A DNA stretch of 64,000 bases from Halopseudomonas sabulinigri (GTDB lineage Bacteria > Pseudomonadota > Gammaproteobacteria > Pseudomonadales > Pseudomonadaceae). The position numbers and the translations under genes are program-made. Positions 60,976 through 64,000 of this stretch are shown in pieces; position 1 is the first letter of the stretch; every line of letters begins with the position of its first letter. The notes beneath the pieces are model-generated. The model worked only from the letters and a program-made list of their open reading frames with translations, had not been told where the DNA came from and searched no databases. The stretch covers positions 3,187,001 to 3,251,000 of the forward strand of contig NZ_LT629763.1 of assembly GCF_900105255.1 (NCBI RefSeq), written 5' to 3'.

Positions 60976-62583
60976 TCACATCCGGAACACGCCGAAGCGT
61001 GTCTGGTTGATTGGCGCATTCAATGCTGCGGAAATTGCCAAGCCGAGAATGTCGCGCGTTTGCGCTGGGTCGATGACTCCGTCATCCCATAGGCGGGCAC
61101 TTGAGTAGTAGGGGTGGCCCTGCTCTTCGTACTGCTCGAGGATGGGTTTGCGCAGGTGATTGGCTTGCTCGGCGCTGAACGTTTCGCCGCTGCGCTCCGC
61201 CTGCTCTTGCTTGACTTGGACCAGAACGCCTGCAGCTTGCTCGCCGCCCATGACCGAAATACGCGCGTTTGGCCACATCCAAAGGAAGCGGGGGTCGTAC
61301 GCACGGCCGCACATGCCGTAGTTGCCGGCGCCGAAGCTTCCACCGATGATCACCGTGAACTTTGGAACCTGCGCACAGGCCACAGCGGTAACCAGTTTGG
61401 CGCCGTGCTTGGCAATGCCTCCAGCTTCATATTTTTGGCCTACCATGAAGCCAGTTATATTCTGCAGAAACAGCAGAGGAATACCTCGCTGACAGGCAAG
61501 TTCAATGAAGTGCGCGCCTTTTTGCGCAGACTCGGCAAACAGGATGCCGTTGTTGGCCAGAACCGCGACAGGATGCCCATGCAAGTGGGCGAAGCCGCAC
61601 ACCAGGGTTGTTCCGTAGAGGGCTTTGAATTCATCGAAAGCGCTGTCGTCAACTAGTCGCGCGATGATTTCGCGCACATCAAACGGCTGCTTCGGGTCGG
61701 CAGGAATGATGCCGTACAGGTCACTCGGGGCATAACGTGGCGCCACCGGTTCGCGGAGGTTTAGTTGGCCCTGTTTGCGCCAGTTAAGGTTGGCGATACT
61801 GCGCCGGGCCAGTGCTAGCGCATGTTCGTCATTTTCCGCGTAGTGGTCGGCCACTCCCGAGGTTTTGCAATGGACATCGGCTCCGCCAAGGTCTTCGGCA
61901 CTGACCACTTCGCCAGTGGCTGCCCTGACCAGAGGCGGGCCGGCAAGAAAGATGGTTGCTTGTTCTCTCACCATGATGGCCTCATCTGCCATCGCTGGTA
62001 CGTATGCTCCACCTGCCGTGCATGACCCCATGACCACAGCGATCTGGGGAATGCCTTGGGCACTCATGTTGGCTTGGTTGAAAAAGATGCGGCCGAAGTG
62101 CTCACGATCAGGAAATACCTCATCCTGGCGCGGGAGGTTGGCGCCGCCCGAGTCGACCAGATAAATGCAGGGGAGGCGGTTTTGTTGTGCTATGGCCTGT
62201 GCTCTTAGGTGTTTCTTTACGCTAAGGGGATAGTAGGAGCCGCCTTTCACGGTCGCGTCGTTGGCGACGATCATGCACTCAACCCCTTCAACCCGACCAA
62301 TGCCCGCAATTATCCCTGCTGCCGGCACCTGTTCCCCGTAGACCTCATGGGCGGCGAGCTGACCGATTTCGAGAAATGGTGAGCCTTGGTCCAGTAGGGC
62401 GTCAACGCGCTGCCTAGGTAGCAGCTTGCCGCGAGAAAGATGCCGAGCTTGAGCCGCTGGGCCACCGCCTTCTGCTACTTTTCCTAGCAACTCCCGCAGA
62501 TTACCCACGAGCTCCTGCATCGCTGCCACATTGGTGCTGAACTCCGGCGAGCGAGTGTTGACCTGGCTTTTAAGTGAACTCAT
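60976..62583 (-). CDS. liuB: Methylcrotonyl-CoA carboxylase carboxyltransferase beta subunit
   Basis: 535 residues with two carboxyltransferase halves: [36 protein letters not shown] and [25 protein letters not shown] in the first, and [72 protein letters not shown] in the second, as in MCC beta subunits. It moves the carboxyl group from biotin on LiuD to methylcrotonyl-CoA. It lies 54 bases after liuA. Confidence 0.95.
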   Translation of the reverse strand: MSSLKSQVNTRSPEFSTNVAAMQELVGNLRELLGKVAEGGGPAAQARHLSRGKLLPRQRVDALLDQGSPFLEIGQLAAHEVYGEQVPAAGIIAGIGRVEGVECMIVANDATVKGGSYYPLSVKKHLRAQAIAQQNRLPCIYLVDSGGANLPRQDEVFPDREHFGRIFFNQANMSAQGIPQIAVVMGSCTAGGAYVPAMADEAIMVREQATIFLAGPPLVRAATGEVVSAEDLGGADVHCKTSGVADHYAENDEHALALARRSIANLNWRKQGQLNLREPVAPRYAPSDLYGIIPADPKQPFDVREIIARLVDDSAFDEFKALYGTTLVCGFAHLHGHPVAVLANNGILFAESAQKGAHFIELACQRGIPLLFLQNITGFMVGQKYEAGGIAKHGAKLVTAVACAQVPKFTVIIGGSFGAGNYGMCGRAYDPRFLWMWPNARISVMGGEQAAGVLVQVKQEQAERSGETFSAEQANHLRKPILEQYEEQGHPYYSSARLWDDGVIDPAQTRDILGLAISAALNAPINQTRFGVFRM

Positions 62584-62637
62584 GCCGGCGCTCCTTGGGT
62601 TGCAAGCCGGCTTCTGAAGGTCGGGACGCGTACCTGT

Positions 62638-63819
62638 TTAACGTGTTTCATTGAACAGCTCCCGGCCAATCAACATACGGCGGACCTCGCTGGTACCGGC
62701 ACCGATTTCATAGAGTTTGGCGTCACGCCACAGGCGACCTGCCGGGTATTCGTTGATATAGCCGTTACCGCCAAGAATCTGGATTGCCTCGCCAGCCATC
62801 CAGGTCGCTTTTTCGGCGGTATACAGGATCACCCCGGCACAGTCCTTGCGCACCTGCCGTACATGTCCACTGCCCATGGCGTCTAGGTGCTTGCCGACGC
62901 TGTACTGATAGGCGCGGCAGGCTTGCAGGGTGGTATACATATCTGCAACTTTGCCCTGAATGAGCTGAAATTCGCCGATGCTTTGTCCGAACTGTTTTCG
63001 GTCGTGGATGTAAGGCGTGACGATGTCCATCGCTGCTTGCATCAGGCCCAGTGGGCCACCGCTGAGCACCGCGCGCTCGTAGTCAAGGCCACTCATGAGT
63101 ACGCGGGCACCTTCACCAACGCCGCCCAGAATGTTCTCTTCCGGAACTTCAACATTGTCGAAAACCAGTTCGCCGGTGTGTGATCCGCGCATGCCAAGCT
63201 TGTCCAGCTTCTGCGCAACGGAGAAACCGGGAGTGTCCGTTTCGAGGATGAAGGCCGTCATGCCCTTGGCGCCGGCAGCAACATCAGTTTTGGCGTAGAC
63301 CACCAGAACGTCGCAGTCTGGACCGTTGGTGATCCACATCTTGGTGCCGTTGAGGATGTAGCGGTCGCCCTGCTTGTCGGCACGCAGCTTCATACTGACG
63401 ACGTCAGAACCGGCGTTTGGTTCGCTCATTGCCAAAGCGCCGATATGCTCCCCCGATACCAGCTTGGGTAGAAACTTGGCTTTTTGTGCTTGGCTACCAT
63501 TGCGGTGGATCTGGTTTACGCAGAGGTTTGAATGAGCACCATAGGACAGTCCGATACCACCAGCTGCCCGGGAAATTTCTTCCATGGCAATCATGTGTGC
63601 GAGGTAGCCCATTCCGGAGCCACCGTACTCTTCGGCCACGGTTAGACCTAGCAGACCCATGTCGCCGAACTTGCGCCACAAGTCCATGGGGAACTCATCA
63701 GTGCGGTCTGCCTCGGCCGCACGGGGCGCGATTTCCTTGCCAGCAAAACCAGCGACTGATTCGCGCAGCATGTCTATTTCTTCGCCGAGGAAAAAGTCCA
63801 ATCCAGGTATTGCACTCAT
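62638..63819 (-). CDS. liuA: Isovaleryl-CoA dehydrogenase
   Basis: 393 residues. Acyl-CoA dehydrogenase motifs are [64 protein letters not shown] and, characteristic of isovaleryl-CoA enzymes, the catalytic Glu in [29 protein letters not shown] precedes the ATG. It oxidises isovaleryl-CoA from leucine to 3-methylcrotonyl-CoA. A MerR-type liuR gene, usual upstream of liuA in Pseudomonas, is not here: another coding frame ends only 26 bases upstream. Confidence 0.95.
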   Translation of the reverse strand: MSAIPGLDFFLGEEIDMLRESVAGFAGKEIAPRAAEADRTDEFPMDLWRKFGDMGLLGLTVAEEYGGSGMGYLAHMIAMEEISRAAGGIGLSYGAHSNLCVNQIHRNGSQAQKAKFLPKLVSGEHIGALAMSEPNAGSDVVSMKLRADKQGDRYILNGTKMWITNGPDCDVLVVYAKTDVAAGAKGMTAFILETDTPGFSVAQKLDKLGMRGSHTGELVFDNVEVPEENILGGVGEGARVLMSGLDYERAVLSGGPLGLMQAAMDIVTPYIHDRKQFGQSIGEFQLIQGKVADMYTTLQACRAYQYSVGKHLDAMGSGHVRQVRKDCAGVILYTAEKATWMAGEAIQILGGNGYINEYPAGRLWRDAKLYEIGAGTSEVRRMLIGRELFNETR

Positions 63820-63845
63820 ACGTTTATCTCCTTTTGTTATTGGCG

Positions 63846-64000
63846 TTACAGCTGAGTGACGTTGATGCGCTCTGCTGGCTCTTGTGTCGTGGCGTCACGG
63901 AATAGCGCTTGGTGCTCTCCTCGCCATTGTTTTAGAAGGTTCTCGCGTTGTTTTTCGGCCTGCGCTAGGAAGCGTTCTTTCACAGGGCCGTAGCCGCGTA
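63846..64000 (-). CDS. C-terminus of an upstream gene, possibly indolepyruvate ferredoxin oxidoreductase-like (partial)
   Basis: The last 50 codons of a frame that enters from the right edge and stops at 63846. It begins [20 protein letters not shown], resembling the end of the large fused indolepyruvate/2-oxoacid ferredoxin oxidoreductases (RGFGHVKE-type ending). The stop is 26 bases before liuA, suggesting one operon in which an oxidative decarboxylation of a branched-chain 2-oxoacid could feed LiuA. The identification rests on a short piece. Confidence 0.5.
   Translation of the reverse strand, partial: RGYGPVKERFLAQAEKQRENLLKQWRGEHQALFRDATTQEPAERINVTQL

Overview
The window looks like chromosomal DNA of a Pseudomonas-type gammaproteobacterium, possibly Halopseudomonas or a marine relative. 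This is an inference. It rests on GC-rich, Pseudomonas-style genes: oscA-sbp-cysTWA sulfur uptake, the liu leucine pathway joined to acetoacetate activation, ppnN, and DUF1302/DUF1329 catabolic pairs. I saw no rRNA, tRNA, CRISPR array or prophage. Almost all space is metabolic and transport genes in tight operons, many with 4-base ATGA overlaps.

Layout. 1-1219: start of a large DUF4347 adhesin-like protein that runs off the left edge. 1440-3648: sirtuin deacylase, a small Cys-pair protein and a secreted cache-domain protein. 3831-12742: a catabolic and uptake locus of unknown substrate (gamma-glutamyltransferase-fold hydrolase, FCD-type GntR regulator, cytosine deaminase-like amidohydrolase, branched-chain-amino-acid-type ABC importer with permease and both ATPases fused in one chain, NTF2-like protein). 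Both of its outer promoters carry a paired GCTAGC palindrome. 12746-14699: AraC regulator and BASS transporter. 14782-20388: MarR regulator diverging from a TIM-barrel isomerase-like protein, a three-histidine-box desaturase/hydroxylase and a TauABC/NMT1-type importer, with three TGCAANNTTGCA-like sites between. 20479-26452: ppnN, then oscA, a Cys-containing leader peptide, and the sulfate importer sbp-cysT-cysW-cysA. 26609-28793: two convergent alpha/beta hydrolases separated by two interleaved perfect inverted repeats.

29015-47685 is the most striking part: a candidate TetR-controlled catabolic island. A palindrome TTGAACA-N4-TGTTCAA occurs upstream of the TetR gene and in the divergent monooxygenase/dioxygenase promoter, with a degenerate copy upstream of the amidohydrolase operon. 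The genes encode an amidohydrolase plus a Tat-type paralogue that has lost its metal ligands, an old-yellow-enzyme-type reductase, an FAD hydroxylase, an extradiol dioxygenase, an FAH-family C-C hydrolase, a CoA ligase, DUF1302 and DUF1329 envelope proteins, a membrane-anchored sulfatase, a crotonase and an acyl-CoA dehydrogenase. Together they suggest uptake, desulfation, side-chain oxidation and meta-cleavage of an aromatic or polycyclic acid. The substrate cannot be read from the sequence. The island ends in debris: the tail of a second crotonase, an IS481-type N-terminus and an IS66-type C-terminus.

48493-54542: LysR/VOC pair, quinone-reductase-like MDR protein, fdhD and a YdeP/FdhF-like molybdoenzyme. 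54555-63819 (minus): liuA-B-C-D-E followed by two acetoacetate CoA-transferase subunits and a thiolase, a complete route from isovaleryl-CoA to acetyl-CoA, with a terminator-like hairpin just before the thiolase gene. The last bases hold the C-terminus of an upstream gene, possibly an indolepyruvate ferredoxin oxidoreductase-like protein.
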